From contig AP018180.1 of the NCBI GenBank assembly GCA_002368155.1, forward strand, positions 8,123,686 to 8,187,685: a stretch of 64,000 nt of DNA, read 5' to 3'. The stretch is from Nostoc carneum NIES-2107. Lineage in GTDB: Bacteria > Cyanobacteriota > Cyanobacteriia > Cyanobacteriales > Nostocaceae. The notes under the pieces were generated by a model. That model did no database searches. It saw only the letters and a list, made by a program, of their open reading frames with translations, and was not told where the DNA came from. Below, one piece after another: positions 36,946 to 46,974 of the stretch. The stretch's first letter is position 1, and each line of letters begins with the position of its first letter. The position numbers were made by a program, and so were the translations under genes.

Positions 36946-37392
36946 TTATTTTGACTGACGTTCAAGGTTGGCTTCTATAGTGCTATTTAAAAAATGTCCA
37001 GTTAAAACAGCACTACTTAAGTAGTAGTTATCTTCTGATAACTGATGTAAAGTTTCAAAACCGCTGCGACGTTGACGGTCGTTTAGTGCCCAGTAACGCT
37101 GCACAATTGTCGATACACCAATCAAACCTTCGCCTTCAACCTGTCCTAAAAGATTATGTTGAAGCAAAAAAGTATATTGGCGTTCTCCATCATCTAAGCG
37201 TCCTTTGTATTGCAAAGCAATTTCTGCGCGATCGCTACCAGGAAATATCAGCTTTGTCGCCATAGTAAACCAGTTATCCCGATTCCAAGCCACCAAGATC
37301 ATACCCTTGACATTAATGGGCATACTATTACGTTCTAGCCAACTACCTTGTAATGTCCAGCGCCCGGGTTGCATTAAAAAAGTATGAGCCAC
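36946..37392 (-). CDS. Conserved hypothetical protein, lipocalin-like strands
   Basis: A 148-residue soluble protein, not recognised. Beta-strand-rich pattern (GRWTLQGSWLERN, VKGMILVAWNRDNWFTMATKLIF, ALQYKGRLDDGERQYTFLLQHNLLGQVEGEGLIG) suggests a beta-barrel or calycin fold, with a helical tail. No signal peptide or catalytic motif. Stop at the edge of a long AATTACC tract. It is separated by about 170 bp from anmK on the same strand. Confidence 0.65.
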   Translation of the reverse strand: MAHTFLMQPGRWTLQGSWLERNSMPINVKGMILVAWNRDNWFTMATKLIFPGSDRAEIALQYKGRLDDGERQYTFLLQHNLLGQVEGEGLIGVSTIVQRYWALNDRQRRSGFETLHQLSEDNYYLSSAVLTGHFLNSTIEANLERQSK

Positions 37393-37497
37393 TTTGGATG
37401 TTCCTTGTCTTGCTCGAATACCACTGAGACTTAAAGATATATTTGAAACGCCAAAATGTCAGGTGGTAAATAAGTTAAAGTATAGCTTTGGAAAATT

Positions 37498-37580
37498 GGG
37501 GATTGGGGATTGGGGATTGGGGATTGGGTAATGGGGAAAAAGTTTTTTTGTTTCCCTTTCCCTTTTATCCTTTTCCCCTT
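37498..37580. repeat. Heptamer tract (GGGGATT, GGGTAAT)
   Basis: Four GGGGATT units and related GGGGAAA and CCCTTTT runs between the hypothetical protein gene and anmK, reaching the anmK stop codon. Confidence 0.85.
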
Positions 37581-38869
37581 AACCTATTAGTGACTGAAAC
37601 ATTATAAGCAGGGGAAATTTCTCCTAAAAGAACTTCCTGCGGTGCGCCAGTAGCGCTAGGTAAGTTACCAGGAATACCCAAATGTCGCCAATAGGCTAAA
37701 ACTGCAAAGGCGATCGCTTCTTTAAAATCTGCATTTAAACCAACTTCATCGGTAGTCATGACTGGTATAGATAGCAATAATGATTGTAAACGCTGTTTTA
37801 AATAAAGATTGCGACTACCACCACCACATAATAGGATGCGATCGGGCAGTTGCGGTAAAAAATTCCGGTAACTTTCAGCGATAGTTGCAGCTGTCAGTTC
37901 TGTGAGGGTGGCTAGTAAATCTGCTGGGCTAAGTTGATAGGCTTCAGCATCTTGTAAACACTGTTGCAAATAAGCTACACCAAATAACTCTCTCCCCGTA
38001 GATTTTGGGGGAGGTAAATGAAAGTAATCTTGAGTCAACCATTGTTCTACTAAGACCTGGCAAGGATTACCACTTGCTGCCCACTGTCCGTTTTCATCGT
38101 ATGTTTTAGCACCATTTGTCAGATGTTGTACCGCCAAATCTAACAGGCTATTTCCTGGGCCTGTATCCCAGCCGCGAATTTTTTCCAGCCACTTATCGCG
38201 GCGAGGGGGTAGATAAGCAACATTACCAATGCCACCAATGTTTTGAACACAACGGGCTTCCTGGGGATGGCTGAGTAAATAAGCGTCAACTCTAGGAACC
38301 AGAGGCGCACCATGTCCGCCAATCGCAATATCCGCAACACGGAAATTACTGACAGTGGTAATTCCCGTAAGATGAGCAATTAAAGCACCACGACCAATTT
38401 GCAAGGTATAACCTAGAGGTTTGGGTTGGGTAATTGGTAATTGGTAATTTGTTCTTTCTCCCTCGTCTCTTTGTCCCCTTGTCCTCCCAATCCCCAGTCC
38501 CCAGTCCCCAGTCCCCAGTCCCCCATCCACGGGTGGCCGATGGTAAACTGTTTGACCATGAGAGCCGATTAAAGTAGCGCTTTGATGACCAATTTGAATA
38601 TTTTGGGCAGCTTGAGCAAAAGCAAAGGCGATCGCATCATCTATTTCTGCCAATTCTGCCATTGAGATGGCTTCCCCAGCGCAAACTGCTAAGATTTTTT
38701 CTCTGAGATTTGGGGGGTAAGGATATGTTTCTCCAGCTAATAACTCTACTTTGAGATCTAAATCCTTACCAGTAATCTCTACCAAGGCAGCGTCTATACC
38801 ATCTACAGACGTGCCACTGATTAGACCAATAACGCGAGTAGGTACAGCAGTTTGTTCAGTGGAATGCAT
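37565..38869 (-). CDS. anmK: Anhydro-N-acetylmuramic acid kinase with an internal repeat insertion
   Basis: Kinase that opens and phosphorylates anhydroMurNAc in peptidoglycan recycling. ASKHA-type motifs: [18 protein letters not shown] (start), [40 protein letters not shown] and [12 protein letters not shown]. Usual length is about 370-390; here it is 434 because about 34 residues ([16 protein letters not shown] and [11 protein letters not shown] parts) are inserted between HRPPVDG and LGYTLQIG, encoded by heptamer repeats at 38421-38522. The frame is kept, and the site is a loop between conserved blocks, so the enzyme could be active. ATG 38869 ([10 protein letters not shown]) is chosen; the frame extends upstream from a TTG. 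Confidence 0.9.
   Translation of the reverse strand: MHSTEQTAVPTRVIGLISGTSVDGIDAALVEITGKDLDLKVELLAGETYPYPPNLREKILAVCAGEAISMAELAEIDDAIAFAFAQAAQNIQIGHQSATLIGSHGQTVYHRPPVDGGLGTGDWGLGIGRTRGQRDEGERTNYQLPITQPKPLGYTLQIGRGALIAHLTGITTVSNFRVADIAIGGHGAPLVPRVDAYLLSHPQEARCVQNIGGIGNVAYLPPRRDKWLEKIRGWDTGPGNSLLDLAVQHLTNGAKTYDENGQWAASGNPCQVLVEQWLTQDYFHLPPPKSTGRELFGVAYLQQCLQDAEAYQLSPADLLATLTELTAATIAESYRNFLPQLPDRILLCGGGSRNLYLKQRLQSLLLSIPVMTTDEVGLNADFKEAIAFAVLAYWRHLGIPGNLPSATGAPQEVLLGEISPAYNVSVTNRLRGKG
38421..38522. repeat. Heptamer repeats inserted in frame inside anmK
   Basis: Contains three TTGGTAA-type units (38430-38449), a CTC/CTTTGTCC stretch and four CCCCAGT units (38492-38520). The same units occupy intergenic regions elsewhere in the window. 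It encodes about 34 residues absent from typical AnmK proteins. Confidence 0.9.
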
Positions 38870-39875
38870 TGGCAGGAGTTCTGTTTTGATTTGCAAGGGG
38901 TAGTTTAATGGATGCTACTGTCTCTGTCAAAAGAGCCGTTTCCCTCAGTCGGCGTAATTAAAGATAACTCGTAAGGGCTGTGATTGGTCTTTAGTGATTT
39001 GCCATTAGTAGGAGAGTGCAGCGCACAATACTGATGACATTGCAACTATTGGTATGGGTTAGGGAATTATTCAGGTAGTAATAAATAGGAAGCGAAGAGC
39101 CAATCAATTAGCAAGTAATTCACGGGAATGTTTATAAACTACAGCACTCATCAAGAACTTGTGAATAACAAGATACCAACTTTTTAAATAAGTGGACTAT
39201 CTGAGCCACTCTATTTTGATAAATTATATATAGCTGGTATAACAATTCAGGTTGGCTGGATTAATGAGAATATTTATTAATTTTAAATTACAAAATTTAT
39301 ATCAAAATACTCCAAGATATTCCAAAATAAAATTTTTGTCGAGATAACTTTTGGCTGAGTTATTTAAAAATCTATATTCCTTGGATAATAGATAAAGAAA
39401 ATTAAAGCAAAAGTTCAGTATAAACACCGAGGAAAAGATAAGGTAAGCATCGAAATAAATTGATAAAATAAACAGCATCTCAGAAAAATTAATGAGAAGA
39501 TTGGAGAACGCCTATGCATTAAATAAATAGTCAGAAAGAGCTAATGCAAGAAAGCTGGCGCAAAATGCAATCATTAACAGTCAGGTAATATCAATAAAAA
39601 ATTGAAAGAGTTTCCTACGCATACTGAAGTACATAAAAATCTTGTTGCACAAAGCTATTAACTAGAAAAATGTACCTGGATAAGTCGAGAACAGCTATAT
39701 TTAAGATGAGCCTTGATGCGTCTGCGAAGTGAACATTGTTGAAATAATCATTATCCAAAATTAAAGAAAGCCTAACTGTTAAGAATCTGTAATTTTGGAA
39801 TCAGTTTTTTCAACAAAAATCGCTGAGAGAATGCCAGATGCAATATATATGGAAGCAAATCGCCATTAGGCAATT
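38870..39875. other. Long intergenic region, no feature recognised
   Basis: About 1 kb of AT-rich sequence between divergent anmK and the histidine kinase. No frame with a plausible start and composition, no tRNA-like or strong hairpin structure and no heptamer tract seen. It may hold regulatory sequence for the kinase or an undetected RNA. Confidence 0.4.
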
Positions 39876-41354
39876 ATGATTTTAACTGGACAGTACACCG
39901 ATATAGGAAATAAATCCATCTCTCCCCAACTGCCTCAACAACTGGGGATACTCCAGCTACTAACTAATCTTACAAATCAGCGAATTACACATTTACCCGA
40001 CCTCTTAGAGGTGATAGCTAGGGAAGTGTGCCATATCGTTGATATCGCTCAATTTTGTTTGATAGCACTATATAATTCCCAAACGCAAAAGTTAGAATTA
40101 ACTACCTCAACGGGCATTAGTGCGGAAAATCTGCATATTCTTAAACTCAATAACTCTTTAGACTTGGGAAATAAGTTGTGGGGTGAGCAACAAGAATATA
40201 TCTCTTGTAATCAGCCTTTCAATACTAAGTCAGGGTTACTAGCTCAAGTATTTGCTACTGGTATATCCCAAATATATCAAGCAAGTCAAAAGCACAAAGA
40301 CTGTATGATTGATGGCTTTTCCTCATGTCCATTTTTTCCCTGCGTTCCAGCTTTATCATCTGTCACACCAGCATCTATATATGCTGTACCAATTAAGTCG
40401 GCACAAGCAGGAAAATTGGGAGTACTAGCAATTGGTAATTGGGACAATCCTCAGGCGTTTAATGCTACTGCACAAAACCTGTTAGATGCAATAGCTGAGG
40501 TAGCAGCGATCGCAATCAATAATACGATCATGCTGCAAGTTTTAGAAGAAAGAGAAGAACGTTTAGCCAGACAAAACGAGATTCTCTTAGCGCAAAATCT
40601 GGAACTGGAAAAAATTCGCCAGCAAATTCAGCTAAAAAACCAGCAACTAGTAGAAACAGGCGAGTTAAAGTCCCAATTTTTAGCTATTACTTCCCATGAA
40701 CTCCGCACACCTCTCAACGTGATTTTGGGATTATCACAGGTGTTGTTGCGTCAGCGTAACTCTACCTTATCTGAGTTACAAACGGAGATGATGCAGCGCA
40801 TTTTCAATAATGGGAATCATTTATTGTCCATTATTGACGATATGCTTTACTTTGCTCATGCAGAAGCGGGGAATCTCTCATTTCATACAGAAGAATTTAA
40901 TTTAGAGACTTTGGTGTTAACTACCCTAGCGGAACACAGTTATCTAGCCGAGGAAAAGTCACTAAATCTGCAAGTAGAGATTAATCTCAATTCTCCCTTA
41001 ATCGTCAACGACAGCGATCGCCTCAGACAAATTTTACTCAAGCTGTTGTTAAACGCTATTAAATTCACTGCTGCAGGTAGCATTAAAGTAAAAGTCTGGG
41101 AAATCACTGCTGATAAAATTGCGATCGCAGTGGAAGATACAGGTATTGGGATTGCTCCTGCTGACATTGAGTATATTTTTGAGCGCTTCCGACAAGTCGA
41201 TCAAAGTAATACCCGCCTCTATGAAGGTATGGGTTTAGGCTTAGCCATTACCAAATCATTAGTGCAAATGATGCAAGGTAGCATCAGCGTCACCAGTACC
41301 GTTGGCGAAGGCTCCACATTTCGCATTGAATTACCAAGATATTTTAAAAAGTAG
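39876..41354 (+). CDS. GAF-domain sensor histidine kinase
   Basis: A 492-residue soluble kinase. Residues about 25-225: a GAF sensor (LPDLLEVIAREVCHIVDIAQFCLIALY), with Cys-rich CMIDGFSSCPFFPC. A coiled coil at about 225-265 (EEREERLARQNEILLAQNLELEKIRQQ). HisKA with H-box FLAITSHELRTPLNVILG (about 270), and HATPase with N-box LLNAIKFT, DTGIGIAP and GMGLGLAIT. No transmembrane segments, so it senses a cytoplasmic signal. No response regulator is adjacent; the OmpR-type regulator at 33212 is 6 kb away. The Cys cluster in the GAF is atypical and could bind a metal or sense redox. Confidence 0.9.
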   Translation: MILTGQYTDIGNKSISPQLPQQLGILQLLTNLTNQRITHLPDLLEVIAREVCHIVDIAQFCLIALYNSQTQKLELTTSTGISAENLHILKLNNSLDLGNKLWGEQQEYISCNQPFNTKSGLLAQVFATGISQIYQASQKHKDCMIDGFSSCPFFPCVPALSSVTPASIYAVPIKSAQAGKLGVLAIGNWDNPQAFNATAQNLLDAIAEVAAIAINNTIMLQVLEEREERLARQNEILLAQNLELEKIRQQIQLKNQQLVETGELKSQFLAITSHELRTPLNVILGLSQVLLRQRNSTLSELQTEMMQRIFNNGNHLLSIIDDMLYFAHAEAGNLSFHTEEFNLETLVLTTLAEHSYLAEEKSLNLQVEINLNSPLIVNDSDRLRQILLKLLLNAIKFTAAGSIKVKVWEITADKIAIAVEDTGIGIAPADIEYIFERFRQVDQSNTRLYEGMGLGLAITKSLVQMMQGSISVTSTVGEGSTFRIELPRYFKK

Positions 41355-41480
41355 GGAATGGGTAATTGGTAATTGGTAATTGGTAATTGGGTGTTTGTCA
41401 TTAATTATTTCTCCCCTGCTTCCTCATCCCCCTCATCTCCTCCCCAGTCCCTAGTCCCCAGTCCCCAGCCCCCAATCCCC
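41355..41480. repeat. Heptamer tract between convergent genes
   Basis: GGGTAATTGG-type units (41358-41391) and CCCCAGTCCC units (41441-41475) fill the gap between the histidine kinase and rsmH. Confidence 0.9.
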
Positions 41481-41482
41481 AC

Positions 41483-42379
41483 TCACTCCCTCCGCTCCGC
41501 TATTCTCAATTTAGCGGAACGCGATCGCGGATTTTGATTGATTTCGTCTTCTTGGGCGGTGATGGGCTTTTTGGTCAAAACTCGCAATAATGGTGAATTG
41601 CGTAGGCTATGCTTCACCAAACGGTCTTCTAAGCTGTGAAAGCTAATGATTGCAATCCGTCCACCAGAGACAAGGGCATTTGGTGCTTTATCTAAGAAGG
41701 TTTCTAGGGATTTCAGCTCGTCGTTGACGACAATTCGCAACGCTTGAAAAACACGGGTAGCTGGGTGAATTCTGCCATAACGATATTTAGCAGGAACACA
41801 AGATGCGATCGCATCGGCTAATTCCACAGTAGTATGCAACGGTCGCCTTTCGATAATGCGTCTGGCAATGCGTCGCGATAATCTTTCTTCACCGTATTTA
41901 AAAAAGATATCTGCTAATTCTGCTTCATCCCAATCATTAATTACATCTGCTGCAGTTAATGACTGCCTTTGATCCATTCGCATATCTAAGCTAGCAGCGT
42001 GACGAAAGCTAAAACCGCGCTCTGGTGTATCTAAATGGTAAGAGCTAACGCCTAAGTCGGCTATTATACCATCAAACTTACTTTGTGTAAAATCATAAGC
42101 CGCAAAGTTGCTGCGAATAAAGTTAACACGGTCTTGATATTCATTTAAATACTTCTGTGCTGCAGCCAAAGCATCCGCATCTTGATCGATTGCTGTTAGT
42201 TGTACGTTCTCAGCAGTTTCTAGAATCAAGCGGCTATGGCCACCGCCCCCTAGTGTTGCATCTAAATAATGACCACCAGGACGCACCGCCAAACCCTCAA
42301 TAATTTCCCGGCTTAATACGGGAATATGTGAAAACATCGGTTCTTCTGCATCTTGCGGTGTCTGTGAATCTAGGTTCAT
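41483..42379 (-). CDS. rsmH: 16S rRNA m4C1402 methyltransferase RsmH
   Basis: A 298-residue RsmH (MraW), which N4-methylates C1402 in the 30S decoding centre using SAM. Typical motifs: [25 protein letters not shown] (SAM site), [51 protein letters not shown] and [16 protein letters not shown] 42379 (MNLDSQTP) is chosen; the frame extends about 38 codons upstream, but that part only translates heptamer repeats ([16 protein letters not shown]). Convergent with the histidine kinase and divergent from the T4SS-like cluster. Confidence 0.95.
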   Translation of the reverse strand: MNLDSQTPQDAEEPMFSHIPVLSREIIEGLAVRPGGHYLDATLGGGGHSRLILETAENVQLTAIDQDADALAAAQKYLNEYQDRVNFIRSNFAAYDFTQSKFDGIIADLGVSSYHLDTPERGFSFRHAASLDMRMDQRQSLTAADVINDWDEAELADIFFKYGEERLSRRIARRIIERRPLHTTVELADAIASCVPAKYRYGRIHPATRVFQALRIVVNDELKSLETFLDKAPNALVSGGRIAIISFHSLEDRLVKHSLRNSPLLRVLTKKPITAQEDEINQNPRSRSAKLRIAERRE

Positions 42380-43119
42380 GTTTAAAAGGGAATGGGGAAT
42401 GGGGACTGGGGACTGGGGAATGAAGATAAGGTAGACAATACCAAATGACAAATGACAAATGACAAATGACCAATAACCAATGACAAATGACAAAACTTAA
42501 CAAATTGCAATTTTAAGGATTTGATAAAGTTTTTTCATTACTCCTGTAGCGGGGTAACATATTGCCAATCACGGGATTTGCGGATTTTTATTTGCCTTGA
42601 TAAGTAGCAGTTTACAATATGTTCATATATACTAGTGAGTATTAGTACTCATTTGAATTACCTGTATCAGGTATTAAACTAGGCTTGAAATAAAGCTCCA
42701 GGGTACGGGAAGAGAGTTAAGTTTAATTTTTATTAAGTACTTCCCCTGAGATTTGGCATTTACCACCGTGAATTCACTATTAAGTTCAGTCAAATTGCTG
42801 TTGTTCAGATTTGCATGACTGAATTTGTCAATAAGCATGACAAAAAATAGTGCGGAAGCGGAGACCAAATTCATCAGCTATTTGGAGATGTAGGTTTTTA
42901 TGGACATTTGCAGCAAAAAATACCTGGCGATGAGAGATCGCACTTCTACACTTATAATAGTGAACAAAAATTATCACGCAGATTATGTGTTGCTTTGCAC
43001 GCCTGACAAAACTGACAACTGTAAATTTACGATAAATCTGGCGATCACTCATATATGAGATGATAAGTTCTGGATGACAGACAGATCTGAGGTAAATAAT
43101 CAATTGGGAAACGAGTCAA
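42380..43119. other. Intergenic region upstream of the T4SS-like cluster
   Basis: 740 bp. The first 120 bp are heptamer repeats (GGGGACT, AAATGAC units, 42396-42495). The rest is non-repetitive and AT-rich with no supported gene, and presumably contains the promoter of the secretion-like operon. Confidence 0.5.
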
Positions 43120-43737
43120 ATGTCTAAGCAAAGCGCTCCTCAAAGGGAATTATTTGTAAGCTTAACAAGCAGCATAGTAACAGTGGGAATGAAGTTCCGA
43201 GGGACACTTAGATACTGGTGGCTGATCCTAGTTGAATCAGTACCCTTTTTACTAGCTTGCGCGGTATTTTTAAGTGTTATTAGCCTGAAGAGTCCTATAT
43301 TACTTTTGAGTTTATTAGTAGGCAGTTTAATTGCCGTTATTACTCACAAAATTGGACAGTACTCTAATTTACCAATTAAATCGTTAATACCACTGCAAAT
43401 CTTAGCTGTAGTCATTGTGCTGAGTTTATTTTGGCTAGACTATTTTGCTGCGCCGGCACAAGCACAATTTTTTAAGAAAGCTGAGGACTTTTTTCAAAAT
43501 ACCCTCACCCAAGGTTCTAGTAACGGTAGTGGTACTCAAACCGCAGTCAGTTTAGTATTTAACGTTTTACGGGCACTTTACTTACTGTATATTGCTGTGG
43601 CTTTGATTGGTGTGGTGAACGCCGTCCGGAAAGACGAAGATTGGCAAAATATTGCTAGAACTCCTTTGTTAGTGGTAGTTGCTGTCACAATTGCGGATGT
43701 CTTAACAGGCTTTGTTATTGGTAATACTAATAAGTAA
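43120..43737 (+). CDS. VirB2/TrbC-like pilin precursor of a T4SS-like system
   Basis: A 205-residue membrane protein and first gene of the cluster. The C-terminal part looks like a VirB2/TrbC pilin: an AxA-type processing site APAQAQ at residues 111-116, then a 90-residue product with a short polar segment (FFKKAEDFFQNTL), two membrane helices (about 144-168 and 180-203) and a small charged loop VRKDEDW between them. The part before the site is an unusually long leader with three hydrophobic helices (about 33-55, 58-76, 86-107). In T4SSs VirB2 forms the pilus or the channel in the inner membrane. The assignment rests on topology and position rather than strong sequence identity. Confidence 0.6.
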   Translation: MSKQSAPQRELFVSLTSSIVTVGMKFRGTLRYWWLILVESVPFLLACAVFLSVISLKSPILLLSLLVGSLIAVITHKIGQYSNLPIKSLIPLQILAVVIVLSLFWLDYFAAPAQAQFFKKAEDFFQNTLTQGSSNGSGTQTAVSLVFNVLRALYLLYIAVALIGVVNAVRKDEDWQNIARTPLLVVVAVTIADVLTGFVIGNTNK

Positions 43738-43813
43738 AGAGGATAGAAGCTAAAGCATAGAGAAGAGGTATCAAAGATTAAAATTACTAAATTAATATTT
43801 ACCTCTTGACTCT

Positions 43814-43842
43814 TGTACAGACGCGAGTAATCGCGTCTCTCC
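43814..43842. repeat. GACGCGAT palindrome, copy 2
   Basis: TGTACAGACGCGAGTAATCG followed by CGTCTCTCC between the VirB2-like and VirB3-like genes. Same family as 20407, 52077 and 53400. Confidence 0.8.
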
Positions 43843-43881
43843 AAATACCAAATCACAAATTAGCTTTAATTTTACCAAGCA

Positions 43882-44274
43882 ATGTCTCAAGAGCCAGATA
43901 AAGACTTTCGTCCAGTTAATCAAATTTTAGGAAGCCAACCATCATTAGGGCCACTACCCGCAGACCAAATTTTTCCTTGGACAGTAATTGCTCTAGCTGC
44001 TTACTTTATTATCAATGGAATTTTTGGGGGACTGTTCCAAGACGAATTTCAAAAATGGTTATGGACAGTGTTAATTGCTGGCTGGGGAATGGCTACTTGG
44101 TGGATATTAACTGGTGGGAGGAGTTGGAGTTTTTTAAGTAAATTTGTTGGTGTTCCGGCTTGGACTAGAGGCTTTGCTCGTTATCAAAGCTTGTTAGAAG
44201 TGAATCATGAAGCAAAAAATCGGAAAACAAAGCATCGGTATCGCCGAAAACGCAACTCGGTTAACACCATTTGA
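43882..44274 (+). CDS. VirB3-like small membrane protein
   Basis: A 130-residue protein with two adjacent membrane helices (FPWTVIALAAYFIINGIFGGLF at about 30-51 and WLWTVLIAGWGMATWWILTGG at about 60-80), followed by a basic soluble tail. Size, topology and position between a pilin-like gene and a VirB4-like ATPase gene fit VirB3, which anchors the ATPase at the inner membrane. Its last 68 bp overlap the start of the VirB4-like gene, so the two are probably translationally coupled. Identification is by context. Confidence 0.55.
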   Translation: MSQEPDKDFRPVNQILGSQPSLGPLPADQIFPWTVIALAAYFIINGIFGGLFQDEFQKWLWTVLIAGWGMATWWILTGGRSWSFLSKFVGVPAWTRGFARYQSLLEVNHEAKNRKTKHRYRRKRNSVNTI

Positions 44275-46954
44275 AGATGCATTACATTTAGCAACTATGC
44301 TGCGCGTCAGTTTCAATCGACGTGATATTGGCGCTTATATTTTAACTAAAGGTACTCAAAAAGACAGGTTTTGCTTTGTTTTTGGGTTTGAATGTCGTGG
44401 GATTCATACGACTTTAAGAGCCGAACAAATAGATACGATTTTTGACAATATTGAAGCCGGGTTAAAAGATATTCCTAGTGGTGAAAAAATGACTCTGCAT
44501 TTAGGGTCATTTATTGATGATAAAAAGCGACAACAAGAATTAGCTAATTTAGCGAAAAAGAGTCCATCAAAAGATATCAAATATTTATTGATGGCAGAAA
44601 GAGCTAGAACCAAAGAATTAAATAATGCCGGGATTCGCAAGCCGAAATTTTTGCGAATTTATGTCACTTATACCGTGGAACCAAATGCATCGGAAGCTGA
44701 TGATTTGATTGAAAAACTGTTGGCGAGATCCGAAGCTTGGTGGTTGAAATTTAAAGGCGATATGGCGGAAGTGCAAAACCAACGCCTAGAAACTGTGATT
44801 ACCAATGCTTATAAACAAGGTTTTGGGCGTTGGGAACAGCTTTTATCTAACAAAATGGGCTTGGATGTAAAGCCATTAAATGCAGAACAACTTTGGGGAG
44901 AAGTTTGGCGGAGATTTAATGATACTTCACCGATAGATATTCCGCAGTTGTTGATATTAGATGAAAATGGATTACATGAGCAAGTTTATTCAGATTTAGC
45001 AAGTACAAAACTTTTAGTAGACAATATTCACAGTACAACCTTATTAATGGAGTCTGGCGTACCTTGTGCAGACCGTCGTTGGGTGAATGTTAATAATAAA
45101 TATATTGGGGCGCTGACATTTCTAGAAAAACCCGGTGGCTGGCCAAATAAAACTTCACAGTTACGCTATTTATGGGAGTTACTTTCTAGAGAAACAGTTG
45201 TAGATACTGAGATTTTTTGTCAGTTAACCGCAGCAAATCCGGCGTTGGTTAAAACTACCTTACAACGAGTCTTGAAACAGTCAAATATGACAGCACTCAT
45301 GGCTCAAGAAAAGAGTAGAACTATTGATGTTAACGCCCAATTAAAATTAAAGAAATCGGTAGCAGCCCAAGAACAATTGTATGAAGGTGCTGTACCTATA
45401 TATACAGGGATCGCCATTTTCGTCCATCGTCCGACTGTCGAACAGTTGGATGAAGCTACCAGATATATTGAAAACTGTTTTCAACGTCCCGCCAGGGTAA
45501 TTCGCGAAACAGAATATGCGTGGAAGATTTGGCTGCAATCTTTACCGATAGTTTGGGAAGGGTTATTAGTCAAACCTTTCAATCGTAGACAATTATATTT
45601 AACTAGTGAAGTACCGGGATTAATGCCTTTGGTACTCACAAGACAAGGAGATAGTCAAGGGTTTGAATTAATTGCCGCCGAAGGCGGTACCCCTGTACAT
45701 TTAGATTTATTTACCCAACATAAAAATTTAGCGCTATTTGCCACCACGCGGGCGGGTAAATCAGTGTTAGTTTCGGGGATTTTAACCCAAGCTTTAGCCC
45801 ATGACATTCCGGTTGTGGCATTAGACTTTCCTAAACCAGATGGGACATCTACCTTCACAGACTACACCCAGTTTATGGAGGAAAACGGTGCGTATTTCGA
45901 TATTTCTAAACAATCAAATAACTTATTTGAGCAACCAGACTTGCGTTTTTTGAGTGCCGAAGAACAGCGAGACCGGATGCTCGATTATACTGCCTTTTTG
46001 GAATCGGCCCTGATGACGATGGTGTTGGGTTCATCCACAGAAAACCAACTACTTGGACAAACTGTCCGTTCCCTGATTAACTTAGCACTAACTGCCTTCT
46101 TTAGCGATCGCACTATTCAACAGCGTTATCGGGAAGCCATGATTGGCGGATTTGGTAGTCCAGCTTGGCAAAGAACTCCGACTCTCAAAGATTTTCTTAC
46201 TTTCTGTTCCCCCGAACATCTGGAAATCGATTCTCTCAGTGGGAGGGTTGAGGATGCATTAAGTCAAATTCAACTGCGTTTGCGGTTTTGGCTTTCTAGT
46301 CGTGTCGGACAAGCGATTTCTACACCCTCTAGCTTCCGTACAGATGCCAAACTCTTAGTATTTGCACTGCGAAATTTATCTGATAGCGAAGATGCGGCGG
46401 TACTTTCCTTAAGTGCATACTCCGCAGCTTTAAGACGCGCACTCAGCAGTCCAGCTTCGATTTTCTTTATTGACGAAGCCCCAATTCTATTTGAATTTGA
46501 CCAAATTGCTAACTTAGTAGGCAGAATTTGCGCTAACGGTGCAAAAGCCGGGATTCGGGTGATTTTATCGGCACAAGACCCCGATACAATTGCTAAATCG
46601 CCAGCTGCATCTAAAATTTTGCAAAACTTGACTACAAGATTAATTGGTCGGATTCAGCCAGTTGCAGTTGATAGTTTTGTCAATATTTTGAAATATCCGC
46701 GCGAAATTATTGCGCGGAATGCTTCTGAAAGCTTTTTCCCCCGTAAAGAAGGAATTTATAGCCAATGGTTGCTAGATGATAACGGCATTTATACTTTCTG
46801 TCGCTATTATCCCGGTTACGAACAACTAGCAGTTGTGGCTAACAACCCCCACGAACAAACTGCACGTCAACAGGCGATGCAACAACACCGCGATAAATAT
46901 GAAGCAATTTCGGCATTTGCACGACAATTAGTAGCTTCATTACGTGGAAGTTAA
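44207..46954 (+). CDS. VirB4/TraC-like T4SS ATPase
   Basis: A 915-residue ATPase and the best anchor for the cluster. An N-terminal domain (about 1-480) precedes a RecA/HerA-type motor: Walker A-like LFATTRAGKSVL (about 510-521; the first Gly of GxxxxGKS is Ala) followed by VVALDFPKP, and Walker B SIFFIDEAPILFEF (about 755-768), then VILSAQDPDTI and a C-terminal arginine-rich region (TTRLIGRIQP). VirB4 proteins power pilus assembly and substrate transfer at the inner membrane. The start overlaps the VirB3-like gene; ATG 44297 is a shorter alternative. It is followed after 20 bp by the VirB5-like gene. Confidence 0.85.
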   Translation: MKQKIGKQSIGIAENATRLTPFEDALHLATMLRVSFNRRDIGAYILTKGTQKDRFCFVFGFECRGIHTTLRAEQIDTIFDNIEAGLKDIPSGEKMTLHLGSFIDDKKRQQELANLAKKSPSKDIKYLLMAERARTKELNNAGIRKPKFLRIYVTYTVEPNASEADDLIEKLLARSEAWWLKFKGDMAEVQNQRLETVITNAYKQGFGRWEQLLSNKMGLDVKPLNAEQLWGEVWRRFNDTSPIDIPQLLILDENGLHEQVYSDLASTKLLVDNIHSTTLLMESGVPCADRRWVNVNNKYIGALTFLEKPGGWPNKTSQLRYLWELLSRETVVDTEIFCQLTAANPALVKTTLQRVLKQSNMTALMAQEKSRTIDVNAQLKLKKSVAAQEQLYEGAVPIYTGIAIFVHRPTVEQLDEATRYIENCFQRPARVIRETEYAWKIWLQSLPIVWEGLLVKPFNRRQLYLTSEVPGLMPLVLTRQGDSQGFELIAAEGGTPVHLDLFTQHKNLALFATTRAGKSVLVSGILTQALAHDIPVVALDFPKPDGTSTFTDYTQFMEENGAYFDISKQSNNLFEQPDLRFLSAEEQRDRMLDYTAFLESALMTMVLGSSTENQLLGQTVRSLINLALTAFFSDRTIQQRYREAMIGGFGSPAWQRTPTLKDFLTFCSPEHLEIDSLSGRVEDALSQIQLRLRFWLSSRVGQAISTPSSFRTDAKLLVFALRNLSDSEDAAVLSLSAYSAALRRALSSPASIFFIDEAPILFEFDQIANLVGRICANGAKAGIRVILSAQDPDTIAKSPAASKILQNLTTRLIGRIQPVAVDSFVNILKYPREIIARNASESFFPRKEGIYSQWLLDDNGIYTFCRYYPGYEQLAVVANNPHEQTARQQAMQQHRDKYEAISAFARQLVASLRGS

Positions 46955-46974
46955 AAAATTTCTTGGAAAAAACT

